Below, piece by piece: positions 20,085 through 28,159 of a stretch of DNA of 44,544 bases (position 1 is the first letter of the stretch; the number at the start of each line of letters is the position of its first letter). The translations under genes and the position numbers were made by a program. The stretch spans positions 75,048 through 119,591 of the forward strand of contig JBNGIO010006232.1 in the NCBI GenBank assembly GCA_049999805.1, written 5' to 3'. A model generated the notes under the pieces. It ran no database searches. It was given only the letters and a program-made list of their open reading frames with translations, and was not told the DNA's origin. This DNA comes from Folioceros fuciformis (lineage: Eukaryota > Anthocerotophyta > Anthocerotopsida > Anthocerotales).

Positions 20085-23000
20085 ATGGCCACTGCATGGA
20101 AATCGGACCCTTCGTGGATCCAACGAATTGCGAATGGTGTGTGTACAGAAATTGCACCAGGAGATCCCGGCTCAGGGAGTCAGACCATGCCTCTGGCAAA
20201 CAAAGCCTTCAGGTGCAGCAGTGTAAGTAGACCAGCACATCCCTTTCTGAAGACGTGCATGGGTAGGGACGGAATTTGCCAGGAGCAGGAGCACTTGTGG
20301 CAACAATTTTTTCTGGACCCGACTCTGTGGTGGGACAACAGACGAGATAAGAAGAGCTCCCGTGCGCCTGACTTCCGGCGTAAGAAGACCGGCGAGGTGC
20401 TGTGGTTAAACAGCGTTTTTAAGCCAGCTTGGGTTGATGAGCAGCTCATGTCCATGGATATGCAGATGGGACGCTGTACATCGCCGTCAGAGTGCGGGTC
20501 ACCGGATAGGGCTGGAATTGGGAGGGGTGGAACAGCAGAAATGGATGTCGTTACGGCCCTAAACGTGAGCACTTTCTGTGAGCAGGGGAAGCTTTCTGAG
20601 GCCGTTGGAGCTCTGGAATCTCTGGTGCGGACGGACTCTGTGATTTCCGACTCTCTGTTTTGCACTGTGCTGAGACTGTGTACAGCTAAGAAGGATTTGG
20701 TTGTGGGACGACGCGTTCATGATCTGTGTGTCGAATTTGGATACGAGTCTAATACGTACTTGGGGAACCATGTCTTGCGCATGTATGCATGTGGAGGGAG
20801 GCTACAAGAGGCCATGCATGTGTTCACCAGGGTAGGGAATCCAGATGTTATCACTTGGGGTTCCATTATCTCTGCATATGCTAAACATGGGAAACCCAAC
20901 GAAGCCATACAACTGTACCATGAGATGCGTAAGTCAGGAGTGAAGCCGAATGGGCACGTCTTTGTAGCTGCTCTTCAAGCCTGTGCATTTGGCGCCGACT
21001 TGGAGTCTGGCAGAAAAGTGCACTCTGATGTTTTGCACAGTGGCATTCCTTCTAACCCGTTTGTTGGCAACTGCCTGGTGGACATGTATGCGAAATGCGG
21101 TGGAATGGGATATGCCCGGCAGGTTTTTGATAGCATGGCCGTAAAGGATGTGGTGACATGGAATGCTCTGATATCTGGGTATGCAAAATGTGGTGAACTG
21201 AAAGATGCACGCCAGGCCTTCGACAGCATGGCCATGAAGGATGTGGTGACGTGGAATGCTCTGATAGCTGGATACGTCGAGCAAGGGCTCGGACATGAGG
21301 CACTTGTTCTGTATGAACAAATGGAGCAGGATGGGCTTATTTTGGCTAATCATGTCACTTTTGCTTGCCTTCTGAATGCCTGTGCCAGCACGGGTGCCTT
21401 ACTGAAGGGCAAACAGCTGCACTCAAAGATTGTAGAAAGAAGACTGCAGGGCAATATACTGGTGGACAACTGCCTGGTAAACATGTATGCAAAGTGTGGT
21501 GAACTTGAAGTTGCACGCCAGTTTTTTGACAGCTTGGCCACAAAGGATGTGGTGACGTGGACGTCTTTAATTGCTGGGTATGCACATCAAGGACTGGGCC
21601 AAGAGGCGCTTGTTCTATATGGACGAATGGAGCAAGGAGGCCTCATTTTGGCTAACCGTGTCACTTTTGCTTGCCTACTGAAGGCCTGTGGAAGCATTGG
21701 TGCCTTGCAGAAAGGCAAGCAGCTTCACTCACAGATTTTGAAAAGCGGGCTACTGGATGACGTAGTGTTGCGCACCTGCCTGGTGGACATGTATGCAAAA
21801 TGTGGTGAACTAGAAGATGCACGCCAGGTCTTCGACAGCATGGCTACAAAGGATTTGGCGACATGGAATGCCCTGATATCTGGGTATGCCAAATGTGGTG
21901 AAATGCACAATGCACGCCAGGTTTTTGACAGCATGGCCACAAAGGATGTGGTGACATGGACGGCACTGATAGCTGGGTATGCCCAGCAAGGACCTGGCGA
22001 AGAGGCACTGATTGTGTATGAACGAATGGAGCAAGAAGGCGTGATTTTAGCTAACCACGTTACTTTCGCTTGCCTTCTCAATGCCTGTGCAAGTACTGGT
22101 GCCTTACAGAAGGGCAGACAGCTGCACTCTCAAATTGTCGAAAGAGGACTGCTGGATAACGTACTGCTGGGCAACTGCTTGGTGGACATGTATGCCAAAT
22201 GTGGTGAACTGGAAGACGCACGCCAGGTTTTCGAGAGCATGAACGTAAAGAACGTGGTGACATGGAATGCCCTGATATCTGGGTATGGTACTTGTGACGA
22301 AGGTCACCTGGCATTAGCTTGCTTTGAGGAGATGTTACTTGCAGGTACGCAGCCTAATGACGCCACCTTTACTTGCCTTTTGGTAGCATGCAGTCATGGG
22401 GGACTTGTCGAAGATGGTCGCAAGCATTTCGATTCCATGGCTAAACAGCACGGCATCAGACCTAGTATTGAGCACTACGTTTGCATGACTGATCTTCTTG
22501 GGCGTGCCGGCCACTTAGATGAGGCGGAGAAGATTCTATCATCATGTGAGGGCCAAAGCAATGTTGTGGGCTTGCGGTCTTTGTTAAATGCCTGCAAAAA
22601 CCACGGGGATGTCGAGAGGGCCAGGAGGTGTTTTGAAAGCATTGTTAGGCTGGACCCCCAGGATGCCCCCGGGTATGTGCTCATGGCCAACGTCTATGCA
22701 GATGCAGGTAGGTGGACCGACGTAGACAGGATTGAAACGCAGAGAAGGGCAGCAGGAGCTAACAAGAAACCTGCAATGGCGACCATTGAGGTAAACAAGC
22801 AGGTACATAGATTTCTGGTGGGAGAAAGGAGGGAGGATATTGCACTTCAGGCAGAGAGCACGAACGCACGTATGAAGCAGGAAGGAGGACACGTTCCTCA
22901 CACAAAGTTGGTGCTGAAGCCAGTGTGTGAGAAGGAAAAGGAAGATGCGCTCTGTGGGCATGCTGAGAAGCTAGCTCTGGCATTTGGTCTCTTGAACACT

Positions 23001-23168
23001 CCGAATGGAACACCTCTAGTAGTAACTAAGAATTTACGCATGTGCAGTGACTGCCACAGTTCCACTGTGATCATGTCGAGGGTGGAACAGAGAGACATTG
23101 TCGTAAGAGATGCTTACAGGGTGCATCGATTCGCAGCGGGTTGCTGCAGTTGTAATGGTCGACCGTGA
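20085..23168 (+). CDS. PLS-class PPR editing factor with DYW:KP-type deaminase domain ending GRP
   Basis: Single exon, 1027 aa; an in-frame TGA immediately precedes the ATG (20079-20081). Residues 71-121 resemble the PDF motif of organellar single-stranded DNA-binding (OSB) proteins: LWQQFF, WWDNR, APDFRRKKTGEVLWL. Roughly 160-830 is a PLS-type PPR array with repeated VTWNALISGYAKCG and NCLVDMYAKCGELEDARQVF units, followed by E1/E2-like repeats and the deaminase domain. Zinc-site residues are present: His959-Ala-Glu961, Cys987 and Cys990. The PG box is altered (KKPAMATIEVN) and the C-terminus is CSCNGRP rather than CGDYW. A GRP end belongs to the DYW:KP group linked to U-to-C editing; conventional DYW domains do C-to-U. 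Likely target is one organellar transcript. No clear transit peptide, so plastid versus mitochondrion is undecided. Confidence 0.9.
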   Translation: MATAWKSDPSWIQRIANGVCTEIAPGDPGSGSQTMPLANKAFRCSSVSRPAHPFLKTCMGRDGICQEQEHLWQQFFLDPTLWWDNRRDKKSSRAPDFRRKKTGEVLWLNSVFKPAWVDEQLMSMDMQMGRCTSPSECGSPDRAGIGRGGTAEMDVVTALNVSTFCEQGKLSEAVGALESLVRTDSVISDSLFCTVLRLCTAKKDLVVGRRVHDLCVEFGYESNTYLGNHVLRMYACGGRLQEAMHVFTRVGNPDVITWGSIISAYAKHGKPNEAIQLYHEMRKSGVKPNGHVFVAALQACAFGADLESGRKVHSDVLHSGIPSNPFVGNCLVDMYAKCGGMGYARQVFDSMAVKDVVTWNALISGYAKCGELKDARQAFDSMAMKDVVTWNALIAGYVEQGLGHEALVLYEQMEQDGLILANHVTFACLLNACASTGALLKGKQLHSKIVERRLQGNILVDNCLVNMYAKCGELEVARQFFDSLATKDVVTWTSLIAGYAHQGLGQEALVLYGRMEQGGLILANRVTFACLLKACGSIGALQKGKQLHSQILKSGLLDDVVLRTCLVDMYAKCGELEDARQVFDSMATKDLATWNALISGYAKCGEMHNARQVFDSMATKDVVTWTALIAGYAQQGPGEEALIVYERMEQEGVILANHVTFACLLNACASTGALQKGRQLHSQIVERGLLDNVLLGNCLVDMYAKCGELEDARQVFESMNVKNVVTWNALISGYGTCDEGHLALACFEEMLLAGTQPNDATFTCLLVACSHGGLVEDGRKHFDSMAKQHGIRPSIEHYVCMTDLLGRAGHLDEAEKILSSCEGQSNVVGLRSLLNACKNHGDVERARRCFESIVRLDPQDAPGYVLMANVYADAGRWTDVDRIETQRRAAGANKKPAMATIEVNKQVHRFLVGERREDIALQAESTNARMKQEGGHVPHTKLVLKPVCEKEKEDALCGHAEKLALAFGLLNTPNGTPLVVTKNLRMCSDCHSSTVIMSRVEQRDIVVRDAYRVHRFAAGCCSCNGRP
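21282..22300 (+). repeat. Internally amplified PLS repeat module in the PPR gene
   Basis: Modules starting at codon CAA 21282, 21588 and 21987 encode near-identical blocks (EALVLYEQMEQ, HVTFACLLNACASTGAL, KGKQLHS, MYAKCGELE). The first two are 306 bp (102 codons) apart, exactly one P-L-S triplet. The next is 399 bp on, one triplet plus one extra 31-residue S repeat. Confidence 0.85.
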
Positions 23169-24697
23169 GAACAATGAAGTAGCCAGCGGTCAAGAGTGGA
23201 CGATAGAGGACTGTACCTACGGAGTGGATGTGCTTGCTTCAGTCCATCCCTGTCCGAACTGAGACATGGACGGGGATCGGTGACCTCGCCATTGCCGCCA
23301 CCATCCCCCGATCGAGCCACTTCGAGGTGATTTGATTTTAGCTAAGGTGAGCTGAGTTCTGGTGAGCGAACCTGAGTTAAGCTGATCTCATCATGTTACT
23401 GAACACCGTAGAGTATTGTGGTGTGGCAGGTACAGGAGCGCAGGCTCACTCCGGAGCTATGGCCGACGGGCTATCGTGGATCGACACGACGCTGGCAGGG
23501 AGGGTGCCCTTAGTTGCCACTTGAGACAGATGTGTAGAGCTTTTGGTGCTGTCCGGCACTACTCTCCGGGGTTGGCGAACCCTATCCTGCCCGATTGCCC
23601 CGCTGCCTTCTCTTCAACTGAACTCAGGTTTTACGAATCCTTCCCTGCTTGAGTTCCTTGCTGCCCTCAGAGCTATCCCGCTCCAGTGCAATCAGCTGCA
23701 GCGTGAACCTGGCGGAGAGATCGTCGTCAGGTGGTACACTTATGTCTCAACTACGGTATGCAACTCGCTTAACTAGAGAGTTACGTGGTGTTTCTCAGTG
23801 CGTGAGTTGGTGTCAACCTTCAAAGGGCCCAGGGCTCGCAATGTTAGCAATGCGAAGAAGGCGACTCTGTACGCTTTAGCTCCCGACACTCACAGAGGAG
23901 ACCTTCTTGCAAGGTTTGAAATGTCGGCATCATGGTCATCTGCTGGACAACTTGTGAGAATGTAGGGAAAATCAATGTGATATTCCAACCAAGGACTCTG
24001 CCTACAAACCAAGTGTATAGAAGCCTGATGTTTGTTGGCATCCACCCTATACCCCTGGAGCAAGCAGATAAACAGATGTTATTGCAAGGGCTCCACTTGT
24101 GAAGGTCAATTTTGAGTCCGACAGTGACACATACTATGATATGACAATGTTTCGTCCTGCCAACTTGCACAGAAAAGCTTCCGTCACTCTCGTGGAAAAG
24201 CAGGTCCGCGAGTGGAAAGGCGGGGGTCCCAGTACGGCCTGTCGAGCACGCATCGAGTGGACGAAGAGAGCGGGAAAGGAACGGAACAGACGAGAGCCTT
24301 ATATCAGAGTTCGGTAACGAGCCCGCCCGGGGATAACGCAGACAGGGCTCCCAGACTACTAGACAGCATGCGCGACTGAGATGGGGAAGAGGCACTCTGA
24401 AGGGTGCCGACGAGTATCGTTGTGTCCGCTCTTTGAATCTACCGGGGTAATCTCATGATCTTGTGGACTCCTCAACCCTAAACTCTATGTGGCTAAGTGG
24501 ACAACAAGGGTTAGGTGCAGATAGAACGTGCCCACCGGCTGGCGTGCAAGCACACGCCTTTCATAATCCTCTGTTCATGTAGTAGAGCTGTTCCGGGCCC
24601 AATACTCACAGCCCAATAGAGGGAGCGGGTTGTGAGATCATTACAACAAAAAAGAACTTGACCACGAGCACGGTCAAGAACATGGCTCACATGTGTG
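23169..24697. other. Convergent intergenic region, no gene supported
   Basis: 3' regions of the PPR gene and the heme-oxygenase-like gene. A 183-codon minus-strand open frame (23844-24395) has no recognisable domain and is probably chance. Nothing else identified. Confidence 0.45.
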
Positions 24698-26558
24698 TCA
24701 GCTTGTGATTGATGATTGATCCACCACAGCCAAGACGGACAGCAGTAGACTCGTTTTCTGAATAGCTTTAGGAAGCTCCTGCATGACCTGTGACGCGAAA
24801 TTGACCACAACACATGAGGACCTTCAACTCCTGGTTGTGTGTGTACTTTCAGAGCTTGAGAGCTATCACGCACAACCATCACCTGTTCCAAGTCTGCTTC
24901 GTTGGAGATTAGCTTGCCTGCTTTGTTGCACGCTAAGATAAGAACCCTCAACGGATCAGCAGCCTCCTGGAAACCGTTCATCGGCCGATTATTTTCAATC
25001 TGAGTACTTGGATACGAGCATTGCGATGCTGGGAAAAGCAACGAACCTGCGGATAATCACGGTAGAAGCTAACAGCCTTAGCCGATCGTACCATCGACAG
25101 GTCGTTAAGGGCCTTGGAGCCAACTCTCATTCCTGCCAGGTCGAGACAAACCTTCAGTCGCAAGCGGCAATTTTACGGACATGAGACCTGTGTCCGGGGA
25201 AAGAAAAGGAGAGAAGGAAAAAGAGAGAAGGAAAAAGGTACCTGTGGTTAGGTGTGCAATCTGCAAAGAGAAAACATGAGCCAGTAAACGGAGGCAAGCT
25301 TCTTTGCCTTCATCTCCCTTACCGGAAGCTAGTTTCCCAAGTCTTTGAATGTACTGCATCAACGCCACATCCCTCAGCAGACTGTAACAGGGTTGAAAAC
25401 GTGGACGGAAGCATCTGTGTTACCTTTGCATAAGAAACAGTTTGGGTAGTAGGTTCTGAAGGCCCAGCGGTGGATGATTCCTCATAAAGTCTTCTCAGGT
25501 CCACTGCAATAGCCTGAAGGGAGCACATATTTAGCCGCCCTCGTTGAAGCAGTGTCTACCATAGCACAATGAAATACGCATGCCGAGGAGCGGAGGCCAA
25601 ACCTCTGCACGCTGGAGACCCAAGGCATTGCTGAAGACGCAGACAGCTTGGACTGCACCATCTGCTTCTTCCCTTGGAACTTGATTGATAGTCTCTATCA
25701 CACCCTCCAGTGCCTCGTGAACTGCATGCTAAAATACCGCCAGAAAAAGTCTAAGACCTGATCTCTTCTATGCAGGCTCCTTTAGCCTCGCCCAAGGTTC
25801 AGGAACAAGTGTGCTAACCTGATCAACCAGGTACTGTGCATAGCGATTGACACCAAAAACCCACTTCTCAAAAGGCGGCAGCGGTTGTGCTTGCACAACG
25901 GAGATTTCTCCCTGCTCACTAGAAACCAGTCAGCAAAGAGTCGGACAAACGACTGCCACAATAATCCAATCAAGCTGGAGAGATGGCACGTCTACCTTGC
26001 TTTCAAGAAGCTGAATCCGTCGAACAAGCTGCTCGTAGAAGGGGGCATTGTAGTCCGACGAATCAAAACCAGAACTGAATGTCTTCAGCTTCAGATTCTC
26101 CAAATCCGCTTCCGTCTGATTCTCATCACCCCAGGACTCCACACGCACAAAGTCCACCTTCCCCTTAGCTGCCACTTGAGGATCGATATTCAGCTTCCGG
26201 TGCTGTTCAGCGTTGCTCTCCTGCATCCCACTGCACACATTAAGGCATTGACAGGTCCGAGAACCCCGTCCCACCAGCACCGGCGGCATCCACGTTCCCG
26301 AACATCGTCACCACGCACCTTCTCCACCGAGCTGATCAACTTCTTCATCTCTCTAGACCCTTCCTTCACCACCACGGCCTTCTGCTGCCGCCCGCCCTTC
26401 TTGCCTTTTTTTTCCTCCTTCTCAACATTGCCGAACCCTTTCTTGCTCGAGTCCCCTGCTGCCGTCACAACAACCCTGTGCCGAAACAACGCTCCGGTGC
26501 AAATAGCAGCAGGCTGCACAAAGCCGGGGGCCTTCGTCGCCAAGTAGCAACCTTCCAT
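24698..26558 (-). CDS. Plastid heme-oxygenase-like protein, probably non-catalytic
   Basis: Nine exons: 26558-26319, 26220-25996, 25911-25819, 25728-25603, 25513-25424, 25353-25242, 25132-25047, 24999-24883, 24787-24698; 1179 bp, 392 aa. ATG 26558 follows an in-frame stop at 26570-26568. N-terminal 50 residues look like a plastid transit peptide, followed by a Lys/Glu-rich linker. The body aligns with plant heme oxygenases: FEKWVFGVNRYAQYLVDQ (family: YLRFLVDS), NALGLQRAE (family: TGLERAE), DLRRLYEE...SYAKYIQRLGKLA (family: YSQYLKELA), and the long helix LLAHVFSLQIAHLTTGMRVG (family: HFYN...AHSAGGRMIG). The proximal-His segment (MKLHT in HO1) is absent and the distal GG is TG, so biliverdin synthesis is unlikely. 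It may be a divergent regulatory paralog. Fold assignment moderate; function unknown. Confidence 0.72.
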
Positions 26559-26931
26559 CGGCACGAATCACACCTTCCTCGAAATTCTGCCACAGCAGCA
26601 ATACAGGTAGGAAGAGACTAAGATCTTTTCAGGTTCACATTTTGCCGCCTTCCCGCTCATTGGTTATACGAAAGATGCTGCGGTGTCGCGTGAATTGGAG
26701 GCCGTTGTCAAGTTCATGCCTACGCCCACAGTCTTGCCTTCTCTGTTCCAGGATCAGCGTAGAGGAATTCGACACTTCCTTCCCTCCCTTCTTTCCGGTT
26801 TTCAGCAAAGGACGTCCCCGCCGCTAATGTCTTGCACGTTTCTTGGAATGGGAGCTCGCGGGTTGTGGAGCGTGAAATGTTGCAGGCTGCGTTCCCGGCT
26901 GCCGTGATCTAGGCACGCCGAGGTAGGGAGT
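26559..26931. promoter_or_regulatory. Compact bidirectional promoter
   Basis: Only 373 bp separate the start codons of two divergently transcribed genes (heme-oxygenase-like on minus, LysM protein on plus), so both promoters and leaders must lie here. No core element is called with confidence. Confidence 0.5.
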
Positions 26932-27861
26932 ATGAGTTATGGAGTAATCGGGAGTTCGACCTCCATGGAGCTGGCTGCAAGCGCAAGGCTCGGTTTCGGA
27001 GGCGAGTCCTTGTGCGGACGGAAGGAGACGTCTTTCTTGTGCGAAGGCAGGAAGCTTGCCTCTCCCGCGTCTCTGCGAGCGTGGTGCGTAGGAGGCGAGA
27101 GGAGGCCCCATTTGCATGACTTGCGTGCTGCAGCGGGGAATGGATGGCACAGGACGGCGAAGGACAGGCTGGCGCATGGGTCCAGGGTTTACCATCGTGT
27201 GGAGGAGGGGGACACACTATTCTCCATCGCCAAGCAGCACAACACGACAATGCGCTCCATCGCCTTGGCCAATGACGTGACCAACATCGACGTACTTCGG
27301 GCGGGGCAGGTGCTGGTTGTGCCCGTGCTGCCGGGAGGGTTCACCAGAGTCTCAGCTGTCATCACGGACTTGGCGGAGCCGGTTGTGTCGCAGGCTGTAG
27401 GGTTTGGAATCGGAGAAGGTGGCGGGAGGGGAGGTTCATTTTTTTTTTTTTTTTGGGTGGCGAGGTTTGCCATCCCCGCGTTTCTGCTGGCCCCGATCTT
27501 GGGGTTCTGCGCGAGGTGCCTGGTGGATAGGATTCTAGCCAGGGCTGAGGACCTGGTTCAGGCGAGACTGTTGGAGGATGCTAGATGGGATATTTACCAC
27601 CGGAACCAGCTGCGGGAATGGAAGGGACGCATGGGGGAATTCAAGGCCGGGGAATTGCCGGCTGATTCTGTTGCATTGGCTCTTGCCAGTAGCAGTGCCA
27701 AGGGGGAGGATGGGATGGAGGAACGCGATCAGGACGATGAGGTGGATCCCTACCAGTCGTATGCCGAACTGGAGTCTTCGTACACCAAGTTTCTCGTGGA
27801 CAGTGGGCTAGCTGAGACCGGTTACAGGCAGCCTGCCTCTGTTCGTGGGAGAGACGGTTGA
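26932..27861 (+). CDS. LysM-domain membrane protein
   Basis: Single exon, 309 aa; in-frame TGA at 26905-26907 upstream of the ATG. Residues 86-131 are one LysM domain (YHRVEEGDTLFSIAKQHN, IDVLRAGQVLVVP), which binds N-acetylglucosamine glycans such as chitin or peptidoglycan. One strong membrane segment at about 169-193 starts with five Phe and continues WVARFAIPAFLLAPILGF; the C-terminal 100 residues are hydrophilic and acidic. The N-terminal 80 residues are rich in Ser, Arg and Ala with few acids, compatible with a plastid transit peptide; plastid LysM proteins exist in plants and bryophyte plastids keep peptidoglycan. No kinase domain, so it is not a LysM receptor kinase. Targeting and ligand are inferred. 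Confidence 0.78.
   Translation: MSYGVIGSSTSMELAASARLGFGGESLCGRKETSFLCEGRKLASPASLRAWCVGGERRPHLHDLRAAAGNGWHRTAKDRLAHGSRVYHRVEEGDTLFSIAKQHNTTMRSIALANDVTNIDVLRAGQVLVVPVLPGGFTRVSAVITDLAEPVVSQAVGFGIGEGGGRGGSFFFFFWVARFAIPAFLLAPILGFCARCLVDRILARAEDLVQARLLEDARWDIYHRNQLREWKGRMGEFKAGELPADSVALALASSSAKGEDGMEERDQDDEVDPYQSYAELESSYTKFLVDSGLAETGYRQPASVRGRDG
27439..27454 (+). repeat. T16 homopolymer inside the LysM coding region
   Basis: Sixteen consecutive T encode Phe170-174 and the first base of Trp175. Removing it as an intron breaks the frame for the available GT and AG sites, so it appears coding. Confidence 0.8.
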
Positions 27862-28159
27862 GCCGCGTGAGGGCATGGAGTGGTAGTCCTAGTACTTCTT
27901 TTATCACCCATAGCAACACTTTCGGGTGTGTAAAATACTTATAGAGACCTTTGTGATGAAACTGGAGGATCCCTCCAGGAAATCTGTTCGCAGTCTGGGA
28001 GGGTTTGTAGGAATGACTCTTAGGAGCATCCTGGTGGGGCAGATGCTGCTGTGACATGCTGCTGGAGGCTGTAGTTAGGAAGACAGTACCGGCTGTGGAA
28101 GTATCGTATACTACCTTTCTGCTGCTGTTAGTTCTTGTCTCACAATTGTTCTTGCATGC

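Noticed and set aside
23844-24395. 183-codon minus-strand open frame in the intergenic region.
   Set aside because: No domain, signal or repeat recognised and no splice-compatible continuation.
25258-25319. Apparent 62-bp intron (GTAAGG...TTTGCAG) inside exon 6 of the heme-oxygenase-like gene.
   Set aside because: Removing it deletes the helix LLAHVFSLQIAHLTTG, which aligns with the conserved heme-oxygenase helix; the retained sequence is in frame.
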